Shown piece after piece: positions 1 to 10,336 of a DNA stretch of 64,000 nucleotides. How positions within the stretch are numbered: the stretch's first letter is position 1; every line of letters starts with the position of its first letter. The notes beneath the pieces are model-generated. The model was not told the origin of the DNA, made no database searches, and was given only the letters and a program-made list of their open reading frames with translations. A program made the translations under genes and the position numbers. Source of the stretch: Neoconidiobolus thromboides FSU 785 (Eukaryota; Entomophthoromycota; Entomophthoromycetes; Entomophthorales; Neoconidiobolaceae); contig MU626262.1 of the NCBI GenBank assembly GCA_025603075.1, positions 62,001 to 126,000 on the forward strand. The letters are read 5' to 3'.

Positions 1-815
1 AAAAAGTGATTTTTTATAAAATCTTGGAAACTAAAGTTGGGTTCTAAAATTGTCAAATTCGATCCTAACTTAAATTCGAAACTAATTGTATTATTCCAAG
101 TATTTGATGGAATATCGTGTATAAAGTAAGCTGCCATTAGAAAAGCATTTTGGTTTTTACCTTATTATGTTATTTTCAAAAAAGATTCCACTTTAAATTA
201 TGATATGATAGCATAGCTGATAAGCCGAGTAAAGCATTGATGTGATAAAAAAATGTGTTACTCATCCTTCAAAAAACATACATAGTTGGACGTGTTAAAT
301 TGTGCTGTTTGTAATAAGTAGTAAGAAAGCTCATTTTTTAGAATCCAAAAAACCACTCCACTTTAATAATCTATGTTAACTATCTAGTATATCTTTTAGT
401 ATAAGTAATACTCAATAGGCATCTTCATAAATATCTAGAAAGCTGAAAAGCTGGTATTAAGCTAAATTCTATTTTCTAATGCAATAAATCATCTGTTGAG
501 ATTTGCTTACAGACTTTACTATTGAGTATACATTTTATAGCAACTTCAATATTGAATTGATATAATTTTTCGACACTATTCTTCAAAAGTTTTCTATCAA
601 ATCCCTCACATTATATTCGAGAGGTTCTACAGAAATAGAAATGCTTCTTTTTATCTGACAACAATGTAAGCATTGTTTTTTATAGCATTAAAATAAATGT
701 GTTATTTTGATAGATGCTTAAATAAAACTATTTTATCTTGAAGTATAATAGTTGCATATTTTTTGATACGAGATCATGCTTAAACAGAAGGATTTAAAGA
801 TCAGTATTTTTATTT
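1..815. other. AT-rich intergenic, no gene seen
   Basis: No open frame with recognisable content on either strand. It is the 3' flank of the first cysteine-rich repeat pseudogene. Confidence 0.5.
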
Positions 816-1450
816 TTATAAAAATAAATTATATATTAAGGAAACAGAAGGAAACAAGACCATTTTTCCATCAACTATGAAATTAATATGGGGGTATTTG
901 TTTGATTTCATTACTTTTTCCATTTTTTAAGCGCTATTTAGGTGGAAAAACTTGCTAGTAAATTCTTAAACAAAAAAGTACATACTTATATTGTTTACAG
1001 AAGAGGTGCTTGGATTTCGTTTATTTAAGCTTAACTCATTTGGATTTGACTCACTTTCATCAAGTTTACTTTCGAATTGGTAGCCACTTTCTTTGAAAAT
1101 TTTACAATAGGACTCATTACAAGTATTATAATAGGATTTATTGAGATTGTATTGATTGATATCACAAGAGATTGGGTTATCTCTAAAACAGAAATACTTA
1201 TTATTGCGTCTGAATTGTTCATTTAAGTTGTGTTTAAAATCTTTTTTGAAATCATCAGCTGATAGATCAATATTGTATTCTTTTGGATTACTTTCATTTG
1301 GTCTACTTTTATAACGTTTATTATTTCCTTTAAACACTTTACAATAAGACTCATTACAAATAGAATAAAAAAAATTTTCAAGGTTGTTAGTGACTATATC
1401 GTTGGTTATTGAACAGTCATCAAAACATCAATAGCTATCTATACCATTAA
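816..1450 (-). pseudogene. Cys-rich repeat protein, copy 1, broken and split by a MITE
   Basis: Degenerate relative of the intact gene at 4291-4929. The first unit ends in the family signature NNLENFFYSICNESYCKVFKG, but a TGA replaces the first Cys of its CCF motif near 1430, and the N-terminus before that is not recognisable. The second unit is mutated (YFCFRD in place of CCF). The Ser/Thr-rich tail runs into a 100-bp element at 889-988, whose sequence supplies the false C-terminus SMYFFV. The hydrophobic tail, ending SLIYNLFL and a TAA at 816-818, lies on the far side of the element. Removing the element plus one TA rejoins the two parts in frame. The 5' limit is uncertain. Confidence 0.7.
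889..988 (+). mobile_element. 100-bp TA-flanked MITE, in pseudogene copy 1
   Basis: Starts TGGGGGTATTTG, has the core TTTTAAGCGCTATTT and the AGTAAATTCTTAAACA stretch shared by the family, and is flanked by TA (887-888 and 989-990). The 3' terminal repeat is slightly decayed (CATACTTA for CATCCCCA). It sits inside the former coding sequence of the cysteine-rich gene. Confidence 0.85.
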
Positions 1451-1499
1451 CATTTGACGATATAATATAAGGACTAGTCAAATAGAAACTAGTAGTTAT

Positions 1500-2205
1500 T
1501 AGATTCAGGACTGCTTTTATTTTTGACCAATATTGTGCTATCTACTATTTCACCTTTATTAGAACTTTAGTAAACTTGATTTTATAGAGTTATTATTATA
1601 TGAAATCAATATAATCATAATTTTTAAAATTCTAGAAAGCTCAAAGAGACTCTAGAAACAACTGAAACTAAAAAAAACATCCTCATTTATAGAACAAGCT
1701 ATCATTCGAATACAGTGTTGGCAATTTTTCTACTTATTCTTGCTTCGAAAAATCCTGTACTTCAACTTATAACCTAATAGTATAATTGTTAAACTATTTA
1801 ACTTGATGTGATAATTAGGATGACACCTATTCCTCGACAAACACGTGTAATTAAATGGGCTAATTTATACTACCTATAGTGAATATTATGAATACCCACT
1901 TTTTTGAAGTTAATAAATTCTTTTACTTGAGTCATGTATTATAACTATCCAATTTATATTTTATTATACTTGACCTCAAATTAGCTCCTTTGTTAATACC
2001 TAAAGGGCTAAAAGGTCTTGATAAACTAATATCTATTTTTCGATGTTATTGGTGATTTGTCTGAGACTTATTATTTGACTTATCGCTAATATATATTTCA
2101 TAGTAACACTGTTATTGGATTAATGTAACTTTTTAAAGTTACCATTTTGAAGTAACCCGATTTTGTGTACCAAAACATATTCCACGTTATCATTATTATA
2201 GAATA
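1500..2205. other. AT-rich intergenic, no gene seen
   Basis: No supported gene between cysteine-rich copies 1 and 2. The only recognisable item is the MITE that follows. Confidence 0.45.
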
Positions 2206-2300
2206 TGGGAATGTATTTTTATAAGAATTTTGCTAATAATTTTCCACTCAAATAGTGCTTAAAAAATGGAAAAAGTAATAAAGCCAAAAAAACACCCCCA
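2206..2300 (-). mobile_element. MITE, 95-bp copy
   Basis: Reverse-orientation member of the 100-bp family: TGGGAATGTATTTTTAT at the left, AAACACCCCCA at the right, TA on both sides. A few internal bases are lost relative to the 100-bp form. Confidence 0.8.
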
Positions 2301-2539
2301 TATAATAAAATTTCTGAGAAATGCTTCATTTTGATTATACATTTGATTAATTGTTTAATATTAAAGTAGGTTGGTATTTTTTTATAGGCTTAAATATTTT
2401 TATTTTCGTTTATATTATTAGTAAGCTCATTCTAGAGTGAAATGAGATAAGTGGTTTCTAATACACACGTAGTTATCCAAATAAACATTATTTATACAAA
2501 ACCAACGAGTGTGTATATTTGTACTATTATTATTATTAT

Positions 2540-3214
2540 CTAAAGAAGGAGATTACATAATAAAGAAACAGAAAAAAATAGGGCCAACATCCTATTAATA
2601 ACTGAGCTAACGCTATTTACCGAAGAAGTGCTTGGGCTTAGTTTACTTGAATTCGATTCACCTTGACTTGATACACTTATAGTTGGTCTACTTTGGGTTG
2701 ATTCACTTGCGCTTATACTTTGGCTTGTCTGATTTTCCTTCGATTCATCTGTGTTTTTTTTGCTTTTAAATTGTTTGTTACTGTCTTTAAAAATTTTGCA
2801 ATAAGAGTCCTAACATATAGAATAAAAGCATTTGTCGAGATCGTTTAAGATCATATCACTGGCTATCACACCATTAAATCAGCAGTAGCTATCCTTGCAT
2901 GTAGTTGTCCCATTTGAACTCTGTTTAAAGTCTTTTTTAAAATCACTAGCCATTAAATTAACATTAAATTCATTTGGTTTATTTGAATTTGGTTTACTTT
3001 GATATTGTTTGTTGTTTCCTTTGAAAACTTTACAATTAGACTCGTTACAAATAGAATAGAAACATTTATCAAGATTGTTTGAGCTTATATCACTAGCAAT
3101 CCAGTCACTGAAGCAGCAAAAATTACCCTCGCATATTACTGGCTCACTCCGATTTGAATTAAAAAATAGACTTAAGCTATTATCTAACAAATCAATAGTA
3201 TAGTTCCTACTCAT
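2540..3214 (-). pseudogene. Cys-rich repeat protein, copy 2, two internal stops
   Basis: Same architecture as 4291-4929: two six-Cys units, a Ser-rich tail and a terminal hydrophobic segment (ALFFSVSLLCNLLL, stop at 2540-2542). The start ATG at 3212-3214 aligns with copy 3 (M-x-RNYTI). The frame is otherwise intact, but it has TGA in place of the second Cys of the second CCF motif (near 2880) and TAG in place of the Asn after SIC (near 2811). The 5' flank is also conserved with copy 3 (CTATACGATACATATT against CTATACAATACATAAT). Two stops without frameshift suggest fairly recent loss; stop-codon recoding is unlikely because two different stops are involved. Confidence 0.75.
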
Positions 3215-3229
3215 AATATGTATCGTATA

Positions 3230-4290
3230 GTAAAAGTTAATATTTTATAAAAAACGAAAATTCTTTTATTTATTTTTGACATTTAATGATGTAATATAAG
3301 AACTGGTTGAATATTTCCCATTAGTTATCATGATCAAAGGATACTTTTACTTTCAGTCAGTGTTGTCATCTGGCTCTTAAATTTAGTGAGGAATTTATCA
3401 AATTAGTTCTTATTGGGCTATTGTTATACAAAATCAATAAAATTACAAATTTCGAAAATTTACCTTAAAGTTGAATTTTGGAATTATTAAATATAACCCT
3501 AGGCCAAATCAAAAAATATTTCTTTCAAGTACTTGATAAAATATTATACATAAAATAAGTCACCATTAGAGCATCATGCCTCTGTTTCATCTTACCATAC
3601 CTGTTTCAGCAGATAGGTCATGTTAAATATGACTTAATAATTCAATTAATAAACTGGTTTAGATGTTTATTCTTAGATAAATACATATGATTTAATTGGG
3701 CCAATTTATACTTTTGTAGTAAAGTGTATAAATAGTCATTTTATAATAGTAAAATAAAATGGTGTTGGGAGATTCTTATATGTAACTGCTTAGTTTGTTC
3801 GTTATCATGACTGGTCTTCAATCAAGACCTCTGGGAGTACCCAAAGAGCTGAAATGTTATTGATGAAATAAGCTCTATTCTCTAATGTACTGTATTGTAC
3901 ATTTAGCATTTATTTTTGAAATTGTCCTATCAAGATTTAAATTCTATAGTAATATAAAGCTATTAGATTAATCCCGTTTAAATTTCTTGATATAATTTTG
4001 TAGAACTTTATGAAGAATTAACCATATTATTTTGAAGATTTTATAGTATAAAATAAAAACGTTTACGTTTTTTTATTCTCTAGTATTGCATTTGATTATT
4101 ATTAATATGAAAACATGTTGGTAAATATTTACAGTACAAAATAAGGAACTTTGGTTTATAAAATATTATAAGGTAATAATCATTTTGGAAAAAGGCACCA
4201 ATTTTTACCATGATGCATATTATCAAGCTAAACAGAGGATGTTTAGTTACCAAAGTTAGTAAATGTATTATAAAAGCCATTTATTCTCGT
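3230..4290. other. AT-rich intergenic, no gene seen
   Basis: Contains only short, low-complexity open frames with no homology I recognise. Separates cysteine-rich copies 2 and 3. Confidence 0.45.
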
Positions 4291-4929
4291 TTATAAAAAC
4301 AAATTGGATAATAAGAAAAAGCAAAAGAATAAAATCAATTTTCTACTGATTGTTGAGTCGCCTAAATTTGATTTACTCAAGCTTGATTTACTTTGACTTG
4401 ATTTATTTATATTCGATTTACTTTGACTTGATTCACTTGTGCTTGGTTCAGTTATATCTAGCTTTAAAGGTCGTTGGCTTTCAAACTGATTGTTACTTCC
4501 TTTAAAAACTTTACAATAAGACTCACTACAAACAGAGTAAAGGCATTTATCGAGATTGTTTAAGATTATATCATTGGTCATTGTATCGTTAAAGCAGCAG
4601 TAATTACCCTTGCATATGGTTGTTCTATCTGAGTTCTGGTTAAGCTCTTTTTGGAGCTCATCAGCAGCTGAATCAATGGTATATTCGTTTGGTTTATTTA
4701 GAATTGGTTTGCTTGGATATTTTTTATCACTTCCTTTAAAAACCTTACAATAAGACTCGTTACAAATAGAATAGAAGCATTTATCAAGATTGTTTAAGAT
4801 TATACCACTAATAACCCAGTCCTTGAAACAGCAAAAATTGTTGGTGCATATTATTGGCTCATCTGGATTTTGGTTAAGAAATGATTTTAAATCGCTGTTG
4901 AGTAAATTAATAGTATAATTCCTATCCAT
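4291..4929 (-). CDS. Two-unit cysteine-rich repeat protein with Ser-rich stalk and hydrophobic tail
   Basis: Unrecognised family; the only intact copy of four here. The 212 residues hold two tandem ~78-residue units with the same spacing, C-x4-CC-x16-C-x4-C-x4-C (Cys 28/33/34/51/56/61 and 106/111/112/129/134/139). Each unit carries the signature NNLDKCxYSxCxESYCKxFKG. Residues 160-195 are Ser/Lys/Asn-rich with SKSN/SKSS repeats; residues 197-212 are hydrophobic and end the protein, as in a GPI-attachment signal. Six paired cysteines per unit would fit an extracellular fold, but no signal peptide is visible after the chosen ATG. A TAG just after the ATG is conserved in three copies and could be a splice acceptor, so an upstream exon encoding a signal peptide is possible. 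A surface protein is inference. Confidence 0.65.
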   Translation of the reverse strand: MDRNYTINLLNSDLKSFLNQNPDEPIICTNNFCCFKDWVISGIILNNLDKCFYSICNESYCKVFKGSDKKYPSKPILNKPNEYTIDSAADELQKELNQNSDRTTICKGNYCCFNDTMTNDIILNNLDKCLYSVCSESYCKVFKGSNNQFESQRPLKLDITEPSTSESSQSKSNINKSSQSKSSLSKSNLGDSTISRKLILFFCFFLLSNLFL

Positions 4930-5384
4930 ATTATGTATTGTATAGCAAAGGCTAACGTTAAAAAAAAGATTTTCAAGCTATTGTGTTCCTTGATAAATGT
5001 GTCCCTGACTTACCCCATTGCCCCACCTGTTTGCCATAAGTAACCAATCATCTCACACAACCAAACTTTAGCCTTCAAATTTCTTCCCTTAGAATAGCCA
5101 CCATCAAGATAAAGAGGTTAGCTAACTGTTGTGCTGCATGATAAAAATGCTCATATTGTACATGTAGAAAACAGACAACCAAATTCAGTTTAAATTTGTA
5201 AAAATTTTAACCTTTTATCAGACATTCTAAATTTTCCTTGCTCAAATGGATCATGATTTCAAGCTCTTTTATACAATTAAATTTATATTTTTTAAAATTC
5301 AATATTCAAAGGATTAATTTAATTTAATTTAAAAGCTATTTTTGAATAATCAACTATAAGTTAGTATTTAATAATAGTTAAAAG

Positions 5385-5560
5385 TAGTTTTTACTTGATT
5401 AACTAGACATAGATTGAAAAACCTTAGTTTATGTAATTAAGATAAATTTAAGTTAATAAAAATAGTATATAATAAGTCATAGATTATGTAAAATAAGTAA
5501 TATTATCATAAAATTTATGTAAAATACTATAATATTAAAAAATAATTTGGTAGAAAGCCT
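5385..5560 (+). repeat. Decayed copy of the LTR-like repeat
   Basis: CCTTAGTTTATGTAATTAAGAT and downstream words align loosely with the internal part of the 464-bp repeat (GTCTTAGTTTATGTGACTAAGAT). Ends cannot be placed. Confidence 0.4.
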
Positions 5561-5794
5561 TGAATTGTTAATTGTTATATTAAGAATTTTTTAATATTCT
5601 AACTAGGTGGCTATATATAAAAAGCATGATAGCAGTTATTTTTTATTATAATTGCTAAATATGAATACTAAAATACAAAAATAATATTTTTTATAGCAAA
5701 CTTAAATAAAAAATTTTAAACTAATTATACCTGAATATGAAAACACAACAACTTTTGATAGTAAAATCATTTAGAGCTAATTAAATTTACTATA

Positions 5795-5823
5795 TGCGAA
5801 TGTTTTTTTGATTTCATTACTTT
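5795..5823 (+). mobile_element. MITE 5' fragment interrupted by an LTR
   Basis: TGCGAATGTTTTTTTGATTTCATTACTTT matches the first third of the MITE, then switches directly to the LTR start TGTGAAATCTGG. The LTR therefore appears to have inserted into an older MITE; the MITE's other half was not found immediately downstream. Confidence 0.6.
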
Positions 5824-6287
5824 TGTGAAATCTGGTACTCAGTGATTGGAGTCAAAAACAGCTATTGACTGGTTGACTACACTATAATTCGAAAGGTCTT
5901 AGTTTATGTGACTAAGATAGGCTTGGATTATGAGGAATAGCACGTAATAGGTTACAAGCTATATAAGACAAATAGAATAGACAATACTAATTTAAGATCT
6001 ACGTAAAATACTATTAAGAAAACTTAGTGATTTTATCAAATGTACCAGATATCAGAGAATAACTCAGTTAAAAACCCTCCAGGTACTGTGTTTTAGAATC
6101 TTTTTTATACTCCGATAAGTATACATATCAAAACAAAGGGAGAATATTCTTTGAGACGAAGATAGAAATTCTCATATCAAATCAAACTAAGAACGTGGGA
6201 TTAATTTTCTCTGAACTCGAGAACACAACAGCTTAGACGATTATTATGCTATAATTAACCATGGGACTGACAAAGCGATATTTTACA
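5824..6287 (+). mobile_element. 464-bp solo LTR-like element, copy 1
   Basis: Starts TGTGAAATCTGGTACTC and ends GCGATATTTTACA. The copy at 23537-24000 is the same length with the same ends (TGTGAAA...TTTCACA), as in a solo LTR. No internal retrotransposon coding region is adjacent and no clear target duplication is seen. Confidence 0.65.
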
Positions 6288-7005
6288 ACATAACAATAAA
6301 CTACATTGTTATCCAGTATCTGATACATAAAAAAAAGCGATATAGTTCCAATTAAAGTTATGGAGTCTATAGAAAATACAAAAATTAAAAGATCAATCCC
6401 AGCTTATCTTGCGAAAATAACAGAGAATTTAAAATTTTCGATATTTACCAAGCAAGTAAGTAGTTTGTTAAATGATAGAAATAGACTATTAAATGTTAAT
6501 ATTACTTAAGTTATTAATAGCCAAGTTAATAAATGGTCAAAGAGCAAGTAATAATAATAAGTAAAAACTATCACCATATTACTTGTATTACATAGGGATA
6601 ATTAATCATAGTTCTGAGGCTAACCACTCCCCCTCATGCAACTATTTATTAACTTGGTGGTATATCAATAATGTAATTATAATATTGAAGTAGTATTTGT
6701 TTAATAGCAAATCTGTGGTGTTGGCTGTAAAGTAGTCAATAATAAACATGTCTCAATAAAGTTTTATAAGGACATGCACTTGTTTAGATATTACAACTTT
6801 GGCTGATATTAATATATAGTATATTGGTAAAAGCCTTGTTAATCTGGGAATTTTTATTAGATCTAGCAGAAATTTAGCTAGCATATAGTATAAACTACAA
6901 TAAAATAACTTAGAACTGTGTCGAATACTTTTGCTTTTTAATAAAAATTTGTTTTGTAGAATTTCAAGCAGCTTTTAAAATACAAAATATTCAAAAATTA
7001 GATAA

Positions 7006-7032
7006 AAAATGAAAATAACTTAGACATCCCCA
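7006..7032 (-). mobile_element. MITE terminal fragment
   Basis: AAAATGAAAATAACTTAGACATCCCCA followed by TA matches the reverse-oriented right end of the MITE family; the rest is missing. Confidence 0.45.
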
Positions 7033-7274
7033 TATGGTTTTTTTTGATCCTTATCAATAAGTACTATATTTGATTATCCATTGATAGCAATGTAGATTTT
7101 TATCCTTTTATATATTAAAACAGCGTCTTTATTCTTATAAAAAAGGTATATGGTCGATATATTTCGAAAAAGGAAAACAAATCATTATTACTTAAAATAA
7201 AGTAAAGTGGAAATTGAATTCAAATTGTTATTAGTTACATAAAATCAATAAAAGGACACATTTAACAATTATAT

Positions 7275-7930
7275 TTAAAGAAGGATGTTTGACAATAGAG
7301 AAAGCGAAAAAAGTAACATTCGCTTTTGATTAATCATCCAATTATTGAAATTTACCGAAGAGGAGCTAGAATTCGATTTATTTGAACTTGGTTTTGATTC
7401 TTCCAATTTTACTTGACTTCTATTAGATTTATTTACTGTTAGTCCGCTAAATTGTTGATTTTTTCCATTAAAACTATTACAAAAGGACTCATTACAAATG
7501 GAACAAAAACATTTATCGAAATTATTTCGAATTATATCACTAGTCATATCATCTCGAGAGTGACAATAGTTATTATGACATAGAGCTGTTTCAGTTGAAC
7601 TTTAATTAAAGTAGTTATTAAAGCTATCGAATGATAAATTTATAGTATAGTTTTTTGACTATTTGCCTTTAAACTATCATGATTCAATGTATTAACATTG
7701 GCTTTGCTTTCAAATTGTTGCCTATTTCCTTTAAAAATTTTACAATAAGATTGATTACAAATAGAATAAACTCATATATCAAGATTACTCATAGCTGTAT
7801 TGTTAACCGTTTTATTACCAAAGTAGCAGAAAGTTTCATTACACATTGTTGGTTCTGTTGGACTTCGGTTAAAATAGCTATGTAAGTCATAAGCTGCTAA
7901 ATAAATAGTATAATATTTATTTCTAGTCAT
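7275..7930 (-). pseudogene. Cys-rich repeat protein, copy 4, degenerate
   Basis: Oldest-looking copy. The N-terminus starts MTRN at 7928-7930. The first unit has lost CCF (CYF) and has TGA at the Cys of the LDKC motif. A frameshift and a TAA follow near 7600-7660. The second unit has lost its CCF but keeps NNFDKCFCSICNESFC, a Ser-rich stalk and the hydrophobic tail MLLFSLSLLSNILL. The last 90 codons are open but should not be taken as a separate gene. Confidence 0.7.
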
Positions 7931-7939
7931 GTTTTTGAG

Positions 7940-8418
7940 TAAGCTGCTGATGTTTCTTATAAAAGATTTTTAGTTCGATTTATACATTTGACGGTATAGT
8001 ACATAATATATCAACTAATTAAATAGAGTATTATATTTATTACTTTTAATATAATATTTTTTAGTAAAATTCTTAAATACAAAACACATTCCCATATGAC
8101 TTTAAAGCTAAAATTGCCAAATTAAGATCTTATACAGCAATTATATTTGATAGTATTCTTAGCACATTATGCTTATTAAGAACTTTTATTGTACAGACTT
8201 AAAAGCAAATTTAAAGTATTCCACAAAGTAAAAATAAACAGCTTGAAAATTTATAGCCAAAATTGTTAGGATTAGATATAAATTTTCAATTTACATTGTA
8301 ATATTTAAATTTTTGGATATTTGGTGAAATTTTTTTATTTCAGCTTGTTGAAATTCAGTTAAAACAAGTGTGATATGTCAAAAGCACTGTATTTTTGTTA
8401 TTATAGAAATCAATTTTA
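7940..8418. other. AT-rich spacer with MITE fragment
   Basis: No gene. A right-hand MITE fragment (AGTAAAATTCTTAAATAC ... CATTCCCA, TA) lies at about 8058-8094. Confidence 0.5.
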
Positions 8419-9408
8419 TTAACAAACATTTCTATGGTTAAAATTAATAAAATATTCTTTATGCGTATCTCTACTTAAATATGCAATCGATACTTTTTGA
8501 GAACAATCAGGATCTTCAAAGTAAGAAGAATCACATTGAATAGCATTACCATCTTTATCAATAAAGATTTCATTATTAAAGTGGATATAATTATATACAA
8601 TATAAGAAGGGAAACGAGGTACCTCATCATAATAGTTAGCCACTCTTGAGCTATGGAATTGATGGCTATTGAAATTTTGAACAAACTCATAATTTCCAAC
8701 TCTAGGTTGTCCATAAGTAAACAAATACAATTTATCTTCATTTAATTGTAACTTGGATTGAATGTCTAGTATCATTAAACTAGCTAATGCACCACCTAGT
8801 GAATGCCCATAAAGTTTTAATTTATAATTTTTGTATTGTTCTTGTTTATATAAATCTGCCAATTTTGATATTATATTTTGTGAAACCGAATCTATACTCA
8901 TTTTATAGCCAAGATGAACCTTAAGTGATGGAGAATTTGAATCAAGTGGAGTGGATTGAAAAAGATAATTCATAAATTGATTTGTTAAAGTTGTAGAGCC
9001 ACGAAAGATTAATCTAAAGATATTTTCCTGTTCGTCTTTTACAAGGATTGCAAAAACTTCCATTTTATGGCTATAAAAAGAAGTTACAAATACATTATTG
9101 GGAACTAATAAGCATGATTGACATTTCCATTCTTTTAGCAGATTTTGGTTACATGGTGCCACTGAAGCATAAATAGCGCCTTCTTGGATTTCTTCAATAG
9201 TATTGTTTCTAAGTTTACTAGTTACTTTGCTAGTTGCTGTTTTCTTTTTCTTTATAAATCGATTCTTTAATATCATTCTTAGCAGGGATAAATGACTTAA
9301 ATTGTATCTTGCACTTAAGCTTCTTGCCTCTTCATCTGGACTAAAATCCACCTGGATTGTGATTTGTATTACTAAAATTAAATAGAAAATAATGGATTTA
9401 ACTAACAT
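8419..9408 (-). CDS. Secreted class-3 lipase, 329-aa subfamily
   Basis: Alpha/beta-hydrolase of the Rhizomucor-type lipase (lipase_3) family, expected to cleave acylglycerols outside the cell. It has an N-terminal signal-like segment (residues 1-20) and a pro-like region with the basic cluster KKKK around residue 52-56. The oxyanion motif is FRGST. The nucleophile elbow is GHSLGG near residue 203, the Asp is in NYYDEVPRFP and the His in DTHKEYF close to the C-terminus, so the triad is complete. Cysteines around CQSC and at the C-terminus suggest disulfides. Intronless, 329 residues, the same length as the genes at 49733 and 57012, of which it is a dispersed paralogue. Substrate is not predictable from sequence. 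Confidence 0.9.
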   Translation of the reverse strand: MLVKSIIFYLILVIQITIQVDFSPDEEARSLSARYNLSHLSLLRMILKNRFIKKKKTATSKVTSKLRNNTIEEIQEGAIYASVAPCNQNLLKEWKCQSCLLVPNNVFVTSFYSHKMEVFAILVKDEQENIFRLIFRGSTTLTNQFMNYLFQSTPLDSNSPSLKVHLGYKMSIDSVSQNIISKLADLYKQEQYKNYKLKLYGHSLGGALASLMILDIQSKLQLNEDKLYLFTYGQPRVGNYEFVQNFNSHQFHSSRVANYYDEVPRFPSYIVYNYIHFNNEIFIDKDGNAIQCDSSYFEDPDCSQKVSIAYLSRDTHKEYFINFNHRNVC

Positions 9409-10336
9409 TTTTTAAATATTTTTATTGTTGAATTTATTTTTATATAGTTCTATTAATGATCAAGTATTTTAATTGATGATTTATTTGAATTAAATTAAAT
9501 TAAACTAATACTAATATTAATATAGTTCTCAATCAAATGATGAACATCGAGAATTTCCAACTCACATAGTTGTCAAAAAAGTATTAGATCAATTTTCTCA
9601 ACTATTTTTTTTGGAGAAAACTATACCCGTTGGAAATCGTGTATATGACTTGTTAAAATCTTCATTTCGATTTTGCCCAATTTAGATTAAAAATCTAAAT
9701 TGAGAATTAAGTATTGTATTGCAAAAATGTTTTTTACTCAATTTTAAAATAACTTGGATAAAGTAGAGTGTTTTTTTCATTTCATCACTTTTTTGTTTTT
9801 AAGTACAGTTTGAGAGGAGAGATTTTGATAAATTAAACAAAAAAATATCCCCAGATTGTTTTTTTATTCAATTTTAGTTCACACTTTGTTTAAAATTTGA
9901 TGCTACATAAAAAATGAACAAAAATAATCAACATTCAAATTTATCTATGATTATAGTATTTAACATTTAACAATATCTATTTAAAACTTTAATGATCAAT
10001 AGTATTTTAATTTATATTCGATAAAATTAAGATAACCAAATGTGGATTTGGTCCTATTTTTAGAATAAAACTGAAGATAATAATACTAAATTTTAAATAT
10101 ATTAAACTAACTCCTATCTACTTCGGTATAAGATTTTCAACAAAACAAACAGCCATTTTTATAAAAAACAAACTTTTTGTTCTAAAAATTTATTAGGAAA
10201 TCATAAAACAATCACACAAATTTCATCAAATTTCTTAAAATCTCTATAAAAAAACAACCTAATCAACTATTAACTTCATCCAACTGCTTTATTCATTATT
10301 TATTTTCCTTTTGTTTTATACTTTATACTTTATACT
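9409..10336. other. Intergenic, decayed MITE
   Basis: Divergent lipase and convergent DNA2 flank this spacer. About 9765-9853 resembles a degenerate MITE (GAGTGTTTTTTTCATTTCATCAC ... AAAAATATCCCCA). An 8-bp TTTATACT tandem repeat lies at about 10316-10340, next to the DNA2 stop. No other gene seen. Confidence 0.45.

Larger units (their letters stand above)
4930..7274. other. Gene-poor stretch with LTR and MITE remnants
   Basis: 2.3 kb without a supported gene. It holds a decayed LTR-like copy (about 5385-5560), a MITE 5' fragment broken by a 464-bp LTR (5795-6287) and a MITE 3' fragment (about 7006-7032). A locally GC-richer patch near 4990-5110 has no recognisable coding content. Confidence 0.5.

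Noticed and set aside
7275-7547. Stand-alone 90-aa gene
   Set aside because: It is the 3' part of degenerate Cys-rich copy 4; the upstream part is still recognisable in other frames.
816-7930. Selenocysteine or reassigned TGA in the Cys-rich family
   Set aside because: TAG and TAA stops and a frameshift also occur in the same copies, and other genes here use TGA as a normal stop. Kept only as a low-interest finding.
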